Shown one piece after another: positions 34,499-46,429 of a stretch of DNA of 64,000 nt (positions within the stretch are counted from its first letter, which is position 1; each line of letters starts with the position of its first letter). The stretch spans positions 62,001 through 126,000 of the forward strand of contig NW_025408674.1 in the NCBI RefSeq assembly GCF_020360975.1, written 5' to 3'. This DNA is from Hirsutella rhossiliensis (Eukaryota > Ascomycota > Sordariomycetes > Hypocreales > Ophiocordycipitaceae). The notes beneath the pieces were generated by a model. It ran no database searches. It saw nothing but the letters and a program-made list of their open reading frames with translations, and had not been told where the DNA came from. The translations under genes were made by a program, and so were the position numbers.

Positions 34499-37400
34499 TC
34501 AGAAATTCCACTGCGCACACCAGTTTTTCACCAAGTCCACGGTCACGGCGCTCAGGTTCGCCGCCGTCGGGCTGTGGCTCACGGTCCTCGTCATGTCAAA
34601 GTCGACATGGCCCTGTCCTGCCTCGGACGCCTGATACATTGCCTCGTATGTGTCCAACAGCTTGATGGCCGGGTTCTTGTCCACGTCTGCGCTCGCGCTC
34701 TCGCTGGCCCTGAGGGCATCGACCCATTCGCCCATGCCGACGAGCTTCCTGATGCGGCCTTGATAGTACTGCGCCAGCACGGGTGCCAACACGCCCCAAG
34801 TCGTCTTGGCTGGGTTGACGCCGTGAAAGTAGCCGCTGATAGCGGAGATGGGCTGCCTGACGGTAACGCCAGAGACGTCAAGGACGAGCCCGGCAATGTC
34901 CTCGACGGGCGTCCAGTCCACCACTCCGCCGGACCCCAGGCTATCCGGGAGCACACCAAGGTAGACGGAGCTGGCGATAAGAGACGGGAGATACTCCTGC
35001 TTGTTCCACATGCCCTTGAGGCCGCGTGGACCCGCCACTTGCCCCACCCGGACCGAAGCCGCGGGGACCCCGGAACGGGCCGCCGCCGCGTCCAGGATCA
35101 TGCTGCCGGCCATCTTGGAGCGGCCGTAGCCCATCTCAGCCATCGCCATGTCATCGAGGCTACGCTCCGGGACCGGGTCCGGCGACGTCCAGGCCGCCGC
35201 AGTGCTGACGCTCGAGATGAAGATGATGGAGACGCGCTTCGCTGCGGCGCTGGCAAAGTCGACAAGGCGGCGCACCCCGCGGATGTGCGGCTCGAAGGAG
35301 GCGACGCTGATGTTAAAATTGACGGGCCACGCGTTGTGGATGATGCGGTCCGCCGAGGTCAGGAGCTCGGCGTACTTGGCCGGGCCGAGTCCGAGGTCCG
35401 GCAGCGACAGATCGACGCCGACAAACTCGACCTTGGAGAAGTCGGTGCCGAGGCCGCGGGCGGCGCTGATAGAACCCTGGCGCGATGCACCGCCGTCAGC
35501 ACCGCGGTTCATGGCAATGACGCGCTTGACATGCGCGGACGTGCAGAGGCCGTCGAGCAGATACGCTCCGAGCGAGCCGGTGCTACCCGTCAGCAGGACC
35601 GTCTGACCCTCATCCAGGGGATCCGGCTTGTCGGCGGAGGCGGGGGCAGGCAGATCCTTGGTGTACTTTTCCACAAGGCTCTTTGTCTTCTCAATCTCGC
35701 GCGCTACTTCGCCGCTTCCTGAGCCGTCGCCCTGGGCCTCGGCAAGGAGATGGGCTGCCAGGCTTCTCGGAGTCGGGTTTGCGTAGATGACACGCGGGGC
35801 CAGGGCGTCACGGGAGATGGAGACGCCCGCCGACTTGGCGCTGCTTCGCAGGATGTTGGAGACGCTCATGACCTGCTGCGAGTCGACGCCGACTGAGAAA
35901 AAGTCCGTGTCCGACTGCACGTCTCGGGCGCCAACGTTGGTGGCGAACAGGGCCACGATGGATTGCGTCAGTGCTTCCTCGCTCCCAAAGTCGAGCGGGA
36001 CGGATTCCTGCGCGTCTGGGTCGTCGGCGTGCTCGTACAGGACGTCTATAGCCGACTTGTACGCCTTGAGGGTCACGCCCCGCTGGATGGTGCCCTTGCC
36101 TGCGCGCTGGAAGGGGAGGTTTGGATCCGAGAGCGTGATGAGACGACGGGTGATGCGGCCGTGGGCCACAGAGGCCTTGTTGGCCTCCTGGACGAGTGGC
36201 CACACGTCGTCGATGAGGGCCTTGGCCTCGGCGTCGTCCTTGGGCGCCACGTGCGGCTCGAGAATGAGGCCTGGCTGGAATCTATTCTGGCCGACTACCA
36301 GCGCGCCCTTGATGGCCGGGTGGCCCGCGACGGTGCCTTCGATGGTGACGGGATTTAGCTTCTCCCCTGTCGAGAACACGATGACGTCGTCGCCGCGGCC
36401 GTGGTAGATCCAGTGGTCGGGCAGAGACGGGTGAGGCTTGTACAGGTCGCCCGTCGACCACTCGTCCAGCTCGGGAAATGTGTAGAAGAGCGGCTGCCCG
36501 GCGGGGTCTCGCGGATTCTTGCGGCGGACGAATAGCTCGTAGATGCCCTCGTCTGGGTCGACGCAGCGCCAGTCTGCCCCCATGACGTCGCTGTTGATGA
36601 TGAAGTACTGCCACAAGTCCTGTCTTTTCTGGTAGTAGATTGCGTAGGGCATCAGTCTAGACCTTGGTTAGTTGCCGAGCTGACATTAAGGGGCCGATGG
36701 AAAAACCCACTCGGTAGAGGCGATGACGTTGTTGAGGGTAACGCCTTGCTGGGCAAGGGCATTCCCTACGGATTCTGACAAACGGCCTGTGTTGAAATCG
36801 TCAGTCCCTCTCCAACGAATGCAAACCCCATTGATGGAAGCAGTGGGAAACCCCGTGTGTGACGGGGAGGGCGCTTACCTCCACCAAAAGTCAGAAACTT
36901 CAGGTTTCTCAATGCCTTGACACCCTCGAAGCTCCGCGATAGCTCCTCGATTAGGGAAGGCGGCAAGAAGGCCGCATCGGTGCCCGAGTGAGTCAGGCAC
37001 TTGAGTGCGAGATCAGGGGTGAGAGGCAGGTTCGGCATCCCCAGCGCGATGGGTATGCGGTAGTAGACGGCGAGAATAAAGCCTGCCTTGAGGCCGGCCG
37101 CGTGGAACAAAGGCATGGGCATGAACATTCTCGTCGCGTTTTTCTCCCAGTGCTTCCACAGAATGTCGCAGCCATGGTACTCGGGCAGGGTTCGCTGGCC
37201 GTCGGCAATGGCCAGAGAGCCCTGGCGCACGACGATGGGCTTCGGGATGCCGGTAGAGCCGCTTGTATGAAGGACCGCCATTGGGTCCCAGCGAGCGTCC
37301 TCGAATGTCCGGCTGTAGGGAAACGGTTCAGGGTTGGAGTTGAGCCATTCCTCGGCTGCCGGCACTACGGTAGCCTTCATCGGCCGCTGCCCAACCCACG

Positions 37401-37815
37401 GCTGGACAAGCGACTCAAACGACTCGGCGTACCAGAGATGATCGCAGCGGGTCCGCTCGAACAGGCTCAGCTGTCCCTCGGTACTGTTGCGCGGCGAGAC
37501 AAACAGAGCCTTGCGGCCGGCCTTGATGCAGGCCAGCATGACAATGCCGTAGCGGATATCGCTGGGTCCGACGTAGGCCAGCGTCGGGAAAGGCTCGCCG
37601 TCCTTGGAGTCGGCCTTTACCGTGTCGGCGACGAGGCGAGCAACGTGGTTCACGGCGTTGGCGACCTGCCGAAAGGTGATGGGCTCCCAGCCATCCTCGG
37701 GCTTGCTTGAGAGAGGCGCGTACGCGAAGGGGCGAGATGGTTCGGCGACTGCGGTTTCGTCGACAACGTTGACGAGCAGCCGGCGGCCGTAGGCTGGCTC
37801 GTCTTCTGATGCCAT
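34499..37815 (-). CDS. NRPS-like adenylate-forming reductase (A-T-R)
   Basis: Three exons (37815-36879, 36774-36711, 36656-34499; introns of 104 and 54 bp, both GT-AG with ctgac/ctaac branch sites) give 1,052 residues. The adenylation domain has L-H-T-S-G-S-T-G-I-P-K-P (about 182-193), S-T-E across intron 2, G-R-G-D-D-V-I-V-F-S-T-G-E (about 420-433) and G-K-G-T-I-Q-R (Lys near 521). The carrier domain has F-F-S-V-G-V-D-S (phosphopantetheine Ser about 593). The reductase has T-G-S-T-G-S-L-G (690-697) and Y-G-R-S-K (844-848) of an NADPH short-chain reductase. It lacks a condensation domain. It would activate a carboxylic acid, load it on the carrier and reduce it to an aldehyde or alcohol; the acid is unknown. 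It is shorter than Lys2, so a secondary-metabolism role is likelier. The ATG at 37815 is preceded only by an upstream in-frame TTG. Confidence 0.92.
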
Positions 37816-39645
37816 GACAGGGTCGGTCAAGGGGTAGTTTTGGTGTCTGTGGTGAGCAAGCTTTCTTGGACGAGGTCGAAGAGGGGAGTCGGGGTCAAGT
37901 GGGTTTAATGAACCGGCGATCCGCAGACTTGGGTTGTTGATGTATTCAAAGGAGCTGCAAGGTTGAAACCGAGTAAAGCCAATGAGGCGTCGCTGAGATG
38001 AGTCTTTGAGGCTTGAGCCGAAAAGGAAACAAGTTGGATTTGCTCCTCAGCCGTCGTGGGCCTTTATATATCGCTGTCAGGGCGGGCCTTGTAAGCACGG
38101 AGTCTTCGGCAGCAATATAGCCCACATGATATCAAGTTGCATAAGAAGTCGGTAGGAGTTGCCGTTCTCCCGCCACGGACCTCGTGCCTCAGCCAAAGAA
38201 AAAAGGGCCAATACTCCCCACAGCTCCGTGCCGCGGCTTGGTGGGCCCCTCCTTGCCCGGCAGCCCCCGGTCGGCATCCGGGCCGCGGTCCACGAGGAGC
38301 CCACCCCCACTCTTTACTCGTCAACCCGTGGAGCAGAAGGGCGGGCACGTTGGTATCGGAGTGGGTCTTGAGATGGGGGAAAATGCTTGTCATGGCGGAT
38401 CGGTGCCCGGGCCCAAGTCCGTTGAGGGTCCGCGGAGCGGAGATAAGTGGGTAGACATGAGACACCCCTCCCCCTTCCCCCCCTCCTCTCTACAGTAAGA
38501 TGCAAATCAACCGAGGCTGGGGAGGCAAGGGTGGGTAACGAGGGTGGGTAACAAAGGTGGAAGTCTGCAGCCGCCTGCAAGTACACCACGGAACGAAGTG
38601 AAAATGCGTGTGAATGGGAATAGAAGGCCTCATAGCCACCAGCAACAGAGAAAACGCACGACTACGTGTCCTATTCGGAAGACGCAGCGTGTCTCGTCAC
38701 CGCAAACTATTCCTTCCGCAGATCATATCTCGATGCCGCGGAAAATAAGGGGGAGGATGTCAACTGCCGACATCGGGGGCCCCGTCAGCTGCGCAATACC
38801 CGCCATATCCGTGCCGTCGCTTTCATGGGCAACCGATATTCTCACTGCTCGCTCCCCCTGTGCACAATGACGTTTGCTCGGCGTCGGCGTCGGCGCACCT
38901 TGAGCCGTGGGAATATCGAAACTAGCCGCGTCTCCAGGCTGGCTCTCCAAGGTTTGGTCGGCACTCGGTGCCTGCTAGTTCCGCGATTACCAACTGTCCA
39001 AGGCATTACAAAAATCGTATGCACTTAGAGACACATAGGCTGAACAGGACGAGTTTTCTCCATTAATGTACACAGAGGGTGGGCGAGTGACGGTCTCGCC
39101 GAAGATGGCGACCATCTTTCTCGCACCCAAATGTGCCACTTCTTCCCGCCAAGGGAGAATGTCTACCTCAAGACATCCTTGCCGCTTTGTTACTGACTAT
39201 CGTTGTCCTGCATACATCATTGAAGTTAACCCTATGGCTCAGCAAATCAACAGAAGCACCGATGTAACGCGGTGAGGTCAGGGCAGCATCACTACCTGGG
39301 CAGTAAATGGGAGGCAGGGGCCTGCTGCGACACGATTGACTTGCTCCGGGTAATACACAGCCTAGTTGATGATGGACCGCTGGGCTCCATGTTCAATCCT
39401 TCTTTGAGCTCTGAGCCCAACCTCTTTTTGCAGGCGACAGGAACGAACAATCTACAAAGAACAGCACAAAGTCTTACTTCTCAAGAAGCTCACTGACAGA
39501 ACCCAACTTGCCAACTCGCCAACAACATGCCATTGCCGAACGAGGTCGCTCCTCAGGGTGAGCAACTCGGCCATCAGGACTTGTGCAGGGATGTCACGTC
39601 CTTTACGCCTGGCCTCCCGCTCAACTCCAATCGTAGCGGAACATG
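37816..39645. other. intergenic region between the NRPS-like and dehydrogenase genes
   Basis: About 1.8 kb. The first part is the promoter of the minus-strand NRPS-like gene. No frame with recognisable domains or splice structure was found in 38060-39600. Confidence 0.6.
38063..38071 (-). promoter_or_regulatory. TATA-like element of the NRPS-like gene
   Basis: atatataaa on the minus strand about 250 bases before the ATG at 37815. The best TATA match in this promoter; assignment is tentative. Confidence 0.4.
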
Positions 39646-41029
39646 CTAGAGTTTCGGCTCTTGGCTTGCCAAAGACAGTTCCTGTCTTATGGCAAGGTCC
39701 GTGATAATCTCCTCGCTTCCGCCGCCAACGACCTGTACCCAGTCAGCAATTTACTTATCGGTCCCCGCTCAGGCCTTCATCACGCATGCCTGGGCGCGAG
39801 CGAGAAAAGGCGAGACTCACCAGCATGCGGAGGTCGCGACTAATCTGCTCGACAGTAGCCCCCGGTCCTCCCTTCTGGTAGCCGGCACCGCCAAAGATTT
39901 GTTGCGCCTCGCGGGCAGCCAGCTCCACCATCTGGCCGCCCTGGACCTTGAGAAGCGCGATGCGGCCCGCAATGTCCGGGCTCTGCCAGCCCAGCGGCGA
40001 GCGGTCCACGTGAAAGGCCACCTGCTCGAGCCAGGCCCAGTGCGCCTCGACCCGGTGCGCGACCTCGGCCAGCTTCCGCCGAATCACCTGGTTCCGGATC
40101 AGGGCCTGGCCAAACGTCTCGCGCTGCAGGGCGTAGGAGAAGGCGAGGGCCAGGCAGGTCCGGCTCTTGCGGTTGCACTGGACCGCCAGGATGAAGCGCT
40201 CCTTGTTGAAGTTCCTCATGATGATGGGGAAGCCTTGGTCCTGCTCGCCAATGAGGTTCTCGGCCGGGACGCGCACGTTCTCAAGGTGCACAAGCGACGA
40301 GCCGCCGGCGTTTTGTCCGCTGTTGTAAATCTTTTGCGCAAAGACTCCTGCTGCGTCCATGGGGATGACGAGCATCGAGATGCCCCTGATCCCGGGGCCG
40401 CCCGTCCGCACCGCCGTCGTCATGTGCGTCGCCCAGGGAGAGCCCGTGATCCATTTCTTGGCGCCGTTGACCGTGTAAAACGTGCCGTCGGCGGACCTCT
40501 TGGCCGTGGTCCTGATTCGGGCCACGTCGGAACCGCCACTGGGCTCCGTCACGCCGAGGCAGAAGCTCGTCTCCCTAGAAAAGAGGCCCGGCAGCCACCT
40601 CGCCTTTTGCTCCTCGGTGCCGTAGTGGATGATGGGGGGTGCCCCGATGGAAGACGCGCCGGCCAGGGCAACGGCGACGCCGCCTTCAATGCGGGCCATC
40701 TCGTCGGAGCCGACGAGGAAGTGAAAGGCATCCAGCTTCTCGCGTCCAACGCCGGCCAGCCGCGGGATGTGTGATGGCCGATACCGGTCCGGCACGTCCT
40801 CGAAGGGAATGCCAGACTGGGCAAACTTCACAGCCTCTGCCGCCGGGGCCTCGCCCTTTTCCTCCCAGTCGAGCGCCCACGGCAGCACATTGGCGTCGAC
40901 GTACTGGCGGATCTTGTCCCGGAGCTCGCGGTGCGACTTGTTGTAGTACGGCGAGGCCAGCGCGCCATACCAAGCTGGCTCGCTCCAAGGGATGCGGTCA
41001 CTGAGTTGAAGCTTCGGATCAGGCGGCAT
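39646..41029 (-). CDS. acyl-CoA dehydrogenase
   Basis: Two exons (41029-39821 and 39732-39646) separated by an 88-bp GT-AG intron (gtgagt ... gctgac ... tacag) give 431 residues, normal for the family. The first exon alone would run into a wrong tail, while splicing restores V-V-G-G-G-S-E-E-I-I, a standard end. FAD/substrate signatures: C-L-G-V-T-E-P-S-G-G-S-D-V and Q-I-F-G-G-A-G-Y. It would oxidise an acyl-CoA to the 2-enoyl-CoA with FAD. No N-terminal cytochrome b5 domain. It ends in P-K-L, only a weak peroxisomal-type tail, and no clear mitochondrial leader is seen, so location is open. Chain-length preference cannot be told. Confidence 0.93.
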
Positions 41030-42159
41030 GATGTGGAGAGAGATGAGATCGAGCTACTCCGTAACTTACTCCGCACTCGACAAGGGCTTGAGCTGACACT
41101 TGGTCTTTGCTTTTTTTGCTGTTTTTACTCCTGGGCAATGCACCTTGCTTCCCGAGAACCAATGAATTGGAAGAACCAGATTATAGCTGCCCTTGAAGGC
41201 TGCATAGCCGAGGCACGGAGCACCGGTAGATCTCAACCCCTCCGTCTTCCGCCTCTCACAAAGAATGACCAGGTCACCAATGGTGACATTGGTGGCTAGC
41301 CCGTGACACCGGCAGCAATCTCCGATGGTTTGTTCGGGAGACATGAAGCGACATTAGCAAGTGATGATTCCCCAGTACAACGTAGAAGAAAGGGTGATCC
41401 ACCAAGTCGAAGCCAGCCCTCTTCATGACATATGTGCCTGAAATGCAGTAAGGATCGCGAGGTGTGTGCGGGAAATCTCAAGCTACTGCCCAACATTCGC
41501 CATGGCTATCGCGGGCTGGCCTGCTTTGATTTTCTACTTTGCCTGGGTCCCATGTGCAAGCCGTGGACCTGCCATTTGTTTCTTGAGGCTCTCAATATGG
41601 CTTCAATGATACAGTCATCCTACGCGGAGCGCCGCCCATACTGACGCTTTGGGCCTGTGGCGCAAGGCACGAGGCACCCTTGCAACCAGCATGGGAGAGG
41701 AGTAAGTGCTTCTCATGCAGTCAAATAACAAGGGGCCACCGGTACCAATGATGGATAGTCGGCTGTAAATCGGTAACGAGGATGAAAGTACGTATAGGGA
41801 AATCCGCTTCCCGGCAAGTAAGGTACGGTTGACGTCCTGCTGTGCCAGACGAACCTGTCTCAGCCCATCTCGTGGAGGCCCTTCATGAGTCCAAGACACA
41901 AAGCCACAAATCTCGATCGGCTTTAAGCGCCTTCATCATATACGACTTGTCGGGAATCCCGATGGCCTCGGTCCGGACGGGGGAAATCAAGCAGAGAAAC
42001 GGGGACTTGGAGGCTGAATCGATACCGTGGTGACGTGTCCAAGCACTTGACTTGCTCGGCAGCGAGGTGTTTGCCTCGTACGGCAGGATTCCAATAAGCA
42101 ATTCAGTATGTTGGCATCGGGACGACAGCGAGAGACCCGGTTCATCCTATCCGGGCAGA
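41030..42159. other. intergenic region upstream of the acyl-CoA dehydrogenase
   Basis: Promoter and spacer sequence up to the hAT insertion. Short frames on both strands (41296-41496, 41615-41899 and others) have no family motifs. Nothing further supported. Confidence 0.55.
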
Positions 42160-42167
42160 GCCACAAG
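42160..42167 (+). repeat. hAT target-site duplication, left copy
   Basis: gccacaag, repeated exactly at 44817-44824. Eight bases is the hallmark of hAT insertion. Confidence 0.9.
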
Positions 42168-42184
42168 CAGGGTGGTTTTCCATA
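42168..42184 (+). repeat. hAT left terminal inverted repeat
   Basis: 17 bases that match the reverse complement of 44800-44816 exactly. Confidence 0.92.
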
Positions 42185-42445
42185 TATGGAAAGGTGTGCA
42201 ATCCATACTGGAGTATCGCCCCACATTTATTGCAAGTATTGCAATACACCTTTCCATTCTTGGTCCGTGCGCATCCCGCAACAGCTCACCTATATGGTCT
42301 CGGCAAAACGTGCCAAACACGACATGAATCAATGAAAATCAAGGAACAGTTAACGTGAACGTAATGACAGACGACCGGTCAAGGGGATGCCAAGCAGAAA
42401 TTTGCTCCTTTTGCAGGAAACAGGCGTAGAAGTTGAGCCAGGATT

Positions 42446-44568
42446 TTACCCAAAATCTGGGGACCCGCCACCACCCTCGGCCCCTTGCAAGATATCGTTC
42501 TTGAGCCAATGCTTTAAACATTCTCCCTTTTCGACTTGTTTCGCGTCCAATTGGGCTCTTTCCCATGAGATTGTGCGACGCGCCCCTGAGAACACCCGCT
42601 CAGGTTCATCACTCATCGCCGGCATTGATAGGATGTCTATGGCCATTTGTGATAGCTTGGGCCATCGTTTTCTCTGTTGCTCTTGAAGCCACCATGACAA
42701 GGCCGTCGTCGGCGTAATGTCGTACGGATCACATGAAATGTAATCTTCGTACTCGTCCTGGCTTGACGGTCGAGTGCAATTCTGCAGGTTCCTTGAAATG
42801 CGATCAAACGCGTCAAGGTCCTCGTCATCATCGTCATCTAGTAAATGTTGCGAGAGGAGCCATCCACAGTGTCTCGGTATGTGAGCCAAAGGTCTTTGAC
42901 CTGTTTGAACGCAGGTTTTGCCACTTCTTCTTCCAATTTGCCTGGATGTATGTTGTGCGATAGCTGGGATGAAGGATCAAGGCAGCTGCATAATAGGGCG
43001 ATGCTTCTGTCTTGCTATAATATTTGTCAAAGACTTCCCACCCTCGTTTGATCCTAAAGGACAGCTCGGTGTCTGATTTGTACGTGACCTATTGCACCAT
43101 CTCAGCGCTTGCACAAGGAGATCAGAGGAATGGAAGGCATGGTACCAGGGCTTCATCAAAGCATCGGATCAAGACGTCCATCGTGAAGAGCACTTTGTCC
43201 AGGGTCGCATGATCCCCTTGTGTTGCTAATGTCGCTCGGGCGAACGGTTGAAGGATCTTCTCAATTATTCGGAGCCGGGCCCAATCTTCCGGCAATAGAA
43301 AATCCGCAGAAAGATCTTCGAAATGATTCTTGGTGTAGGTGTCCAGAGCGCTGGCAGTTTCCTGCTGAGTGGCAACATGCAGCATCTGATACCAGCTATT
43401 CCACCTCGTACGATTGTCAAGTGGAATGCCCCTCTCAGCGAGTTCCATAAACTCTCCACTGCGTCCTGATGAACTCCGGATGTTGACAACCAGGTTGTGG
43501 AGCTTACCAAGTGGTCCAAGGCGGCGAAATTCGGTGCGCTGCCTTTGAACTTTGCCAGGTCATCTGCGTCTTCGCATATTTCGCCCTCTTTCAAGTCAAT
43601 AGAATTCTGGAACAGGAAAGCTTGAACTGCCAAGTTGATAACGTGGCCTAGGCATCGGAGGCGGTGAACTTCAGGATCCCATTTGACGCCCTCTTCCTTG
43701 AGATACGTGCTCACTGCCCGGCAGAGGTGTCATTCGTGCTCGAATTATCCCCAACGATGCTTCCAAGGCGTCGCAGAATACCAAAGTCCCGCAAGATGGG
43801 TAGAAGTGTAACGAATTGCTCCTTCCCGGAATGGTTCGCCACAGGCCGAAGTGCAAGGAGAGCTTTCCGTCGTGCTTCTTGTGCGTGGTCAACAAAGTGG
43901 GAGCAAACTCCGAGAAGAAGGAGCCGATTGGGGGACGTCCAAATGTCAAGCGAGAGGTGAACCTTGGATTTTGCTGACTGGAGCTTCATTCGCACGATAT
44001 CCTTGGCCGACTGGAAATGATTGTCGATAATTCGTGGAATAGTCGAGTGGGCGGAAGGGAGATGGTCCTTCGCGACCGGGTTCAAGGTCGAAATGAAGAG
44101 GTGAAATTCGCGGGATTCGACAATTCGATAAGGAAGGTTTCGTGCGACGATCAGCCAAGCTAAGGCTTTGTTTATCTTGTCTTGGTCCAGGTAGCGTTTG
44201 AAGACCTCCGACTCAATCTCCGTTGTGTGGCCCAATTCCCGTGCTTGCTGGTAGAGTTGCTCAAACCCCTCAAAGATGGATGATTGAAGAGGAGTCAAAT
44301 CTTCCACGACTCGAATATCGTGCTTACCCTCCAGATGTTTTCGAAAGTTAGTGGTAACTGAAGTGCTGTACGGGTTCGTCTGGGGACAATGGCTGCAATA
44401 GAGAAGACGATTTCGGCCCTTAAACTCTTCCTCCCCCTCTGCTGCAACGCGAGCATGCTTCCACGTTGCGATAGCCGCTTTGCCTCTTGTATTGCGAGAT
44501 CTTGATGTCGTAGAGTCCGACAATATAGATTCAGCATCGAAGAAGGATAGCACACTTGCAGAATCCAT
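42446..44568 (-). pseudogene. hAT transposase, frameshifted
   Basis: The ATG at 44568 opens a frame with a BED zinc finger (C-S-H-C ... H-L-E-G-K-H), the first catalytic block L-S-L-D-I-W-T-S and the second G-D-N-S-S-T-N-D-T. The frame shifts near 43731. R-C-L-G-H-V-I-N-L follows in the next frame, then another shift near 43525 before T-R-W-N-S-W-Y. Further shifts lie between 43120 and 42890. The last part (42446-42889) is the hAT dimerisation domain with S-D-E-P-E-R-V-F-S, which holds the catalytic Glu. All hallmark residues survive in separate frames, so protein function is lost unless splicing rescues it, which the missing intron signals argue against. Confidence 0.88.
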
Positions 44569-44799
44569 AGTTCGACAACTGATTCGTCCGACGCGTTGGT
44601 GCAAAGTGGTGGGAAAGCGATTTGTGTTTGTGTGGGAATTAGCGGGGTTCAAGGCCCTCAGACCCCTGGACGATGGCGCTGTAGGGGTCCCGGTCAGTGG
44701 CGCAATTTGGCCAATTATTGACTGAGCATTGAAATACTATGGATCCATATCCATACCCTGTCCATGCCATAGTATGGAAAGGGTATTTCCATACTTGGG

Positions 44800-44816
44800 T
44801 ATGGAAAACCACCCTG
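44800..44816 (-). repeat. hAT right terminal inverted repeat
   Basis: Exact inverted copy of 42168-42184. Confidence 0.92.
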
Positions 44817-44824
44817 GCCACAAG
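44817..44824 (+). repeat. hAT target-site duplication, right copy
   Basis: gccacaag, matching 42160-42167. Confidence 0.9.
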
Positions 44825-45813
44825 GGGATCAAGCCTGAGGAGATCAAGTTGGCGTCGAGACAACGCGAACACCTGGCGGCGACAGTAGCATATCGTGCTG
44901 CGAATAGGCATCAACACGGCCCAGTCATCCTCGTCATCTCCTACCGCCTCCGCCAGCCGCGCTCGCTGTCGGGAAACAACGGCCGGCAACCGCGCCAAAT
45001 GAGTTTTCGACTTCAACCTTACTCCCTGGCAGACTGAAAACCGTCACGATGACGCGGCCTGGGCAGGAGGCGCAGGAAAGGGTCTAGGGGGCGGCTGGCT
45101 GAGTGCCATTCTGTTCGAGCGCCGTCTCCTCGGTCTGAATAATACAACAATAGGCATGTCCGGCTTCAATATGTTGATTGGTCGAAACGGTGACAGATCT
45201 TCTCCACCGATGCAGCCAAGGCTCATGCCGTGACGTCGTCATGTCAACAGTATGTTCTCTGCTTCGCTAGGGCTCGCATATCTTTCCAAACAAGAGTTGT
45301 TGATCTTCGTTGTCCACTGTCTTATCTTCTTACTGTTACCTTGTTCTCCCACTTCCCGAACTTCGATGCTACTCTCTCCCGGTGATTGATCCCACGACAT
45401 GGATCGTCGATCACCACACCGTGGAGCGCTGCTTTCAAAACATGGCGCATCTTCAGATACGTTGTCTAGTTAATAGACGCCATAGCATCTATACCGGGAG
45501 GTCAATGCCTGCCTGTTTTTTAATGCTGCCCGAGCCGATATTAGTCCTTGGACGCCTTTTACTTGGCGGTGCCCCTTTCTTCCCCCGTTCTAACTCTCTC
45601 TCCTTGACACGTGCAGCAACGGTCAGGAGACGGCGGCCCATCCCGTGTCATAGACAGCCATGGCTTCTGTGGCTTGTCGTAACAATGCCACACGAAAGTC
45701 TTATTTCATGGCTTAGCCGGTTAGAGAGCGGGACGGTGAGTTTTGCCGGCCTGTTCCCTGCTCTTCCGGAGCGTCACCGCCGAGGGCCCTGGACTCAGCT
45801 CGACCACCTCGGT
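44825..45813. other. hydrophobin upstream region
   Basis: About 1 kb between the hAT element and the hydrophobin core promoter. A long open frame from 45310 reads through this region and into the hydrophobin, but upstream of 45979 it has no domain and includes the TATA region, so it is not a gene. No other feature seen. Confidence 0.55.
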
Positions 45814-45820
45814 TATAAAT
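45814..45820 (+). promoter_or_regulatory. TATA box of the hydrophobin gene
   Basis: tataaat about 160 bases before the ATG at 45979, with a C/A-rich leader following. Hydrophobin genes are often strongly expressed from TATA promoters. Confidence 0.55.
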
Positions 45821-45978
45821 ATCAAGTTCAAGCAAGTCCTTGCTCAAACAGTCCTCCGTCAAGCATTGCACTCCGTTCATTGTCGATACAAGCCGCCGTC
45901 CAATACAGTCACTCGCTCTCGGCTGATTTTCGTTTTTTATCTTTCACATACCCCCAAGTATACAGCAGCAATTTCAAG

Positions 45979-46429
45979 ATGAAGTTCTTCGCCGTCGCCG
46001 CGCTCCTCACATCGGCCCTGGCCGTGCCCACCCCCGACATCGAGTCTCGTTCCTTGCTTGGCCCCTGCGGCGTTAGCGTCGGCTTTTCCATTCCATCATG
46101 TTGCGCCGCCAGCGTCCTGGACGTTGCCGTCCTTGACTGCCGTTCCCGTACGCGTTGCTCTTCTCCGTCACGTTCTGTCTTCATAGAGAGAAGCAAATGG
46201 TGGAGGGAAGAGGAGCTACTGACGAGAAATCCTAGCCCCCGAAGCCCCAAGTCTGGAAGCCCCGTTCTCGAAGATCTGCGCTGCGAAGGGCAGGACTCCC
46301 AAGTGCTGCTCTATTCCTCTTGTGAGCGCCATGTTGCCGTCAGCTTTTGCTCTGACGAGCCAGGACTCTAACACTTTTCCATAGGCCGGTCTTGCCTTGT
46401 TTTGCAAGGACCCCGTCGGCGAATATTAA
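45979..46429 (+). CDS. class II hydrophobin
   Basis: Three exons (45979-46147, 46236-46321, 46385-46429) with GT-AG introns of 88 and 63 bp encode 99 residues. A signal peptide (M-K-F-F-A-V-A-A-L-L-T-S-A-L-A) precedes eight cysteines at 30, 41, 42, 54, 71, 80, 81 and 92. The spacing C-x10-CC-x11-C-x16-C-x8-CC-x10-C is the class II pattern and is met only after splicing. Hydrophobins are secreted and self-assemble at air-water or hydrophobic interfaces, coating hyphae and conidia. Reading through intron 1 loses the cysteine pattern and explains why no single open frame shows the gene. Convergent with the MFS gene, 263 bp between stop codons. Confidence 0.96.

Larger units (their letters stand above)
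42168..44816 (-). mobile_element. hAT-family DNA transposon
   Basis: 2,649 bp with perfect 17-bp terminal inverted repeats (cagggtggttttccata at 42168-42184; its complement at 44800-44816) and a perfect 8-bp target duplication. The ends carry many ccata/tatgg subterminal motifs and an inverted pair ggaaaggtgt.../...acacctttcc (42187-42254), as used for transposase binding in hAT elements. The interior holds one transposase gene on the minus strand, broken by frameshifts. There is no RIP signature. It sits in the spacer between acyl-CoA dehydrogenase and hydrophobin. Confidence 0.95.

Noticed and set aside
37816..37830. Upstream TTG start of the NRPS-like protein
   Set aside because: Non-ATG codon; the ATG at 37815 begins a normal adenylation N-terminus.
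45310..45978. Long open frame running into the hydrophobin
   Set aside because: No domain upstream of 45979, contains the TATA region, and continues through intron 1 in a frame that destroys the hydrophobin cysteine pattern.
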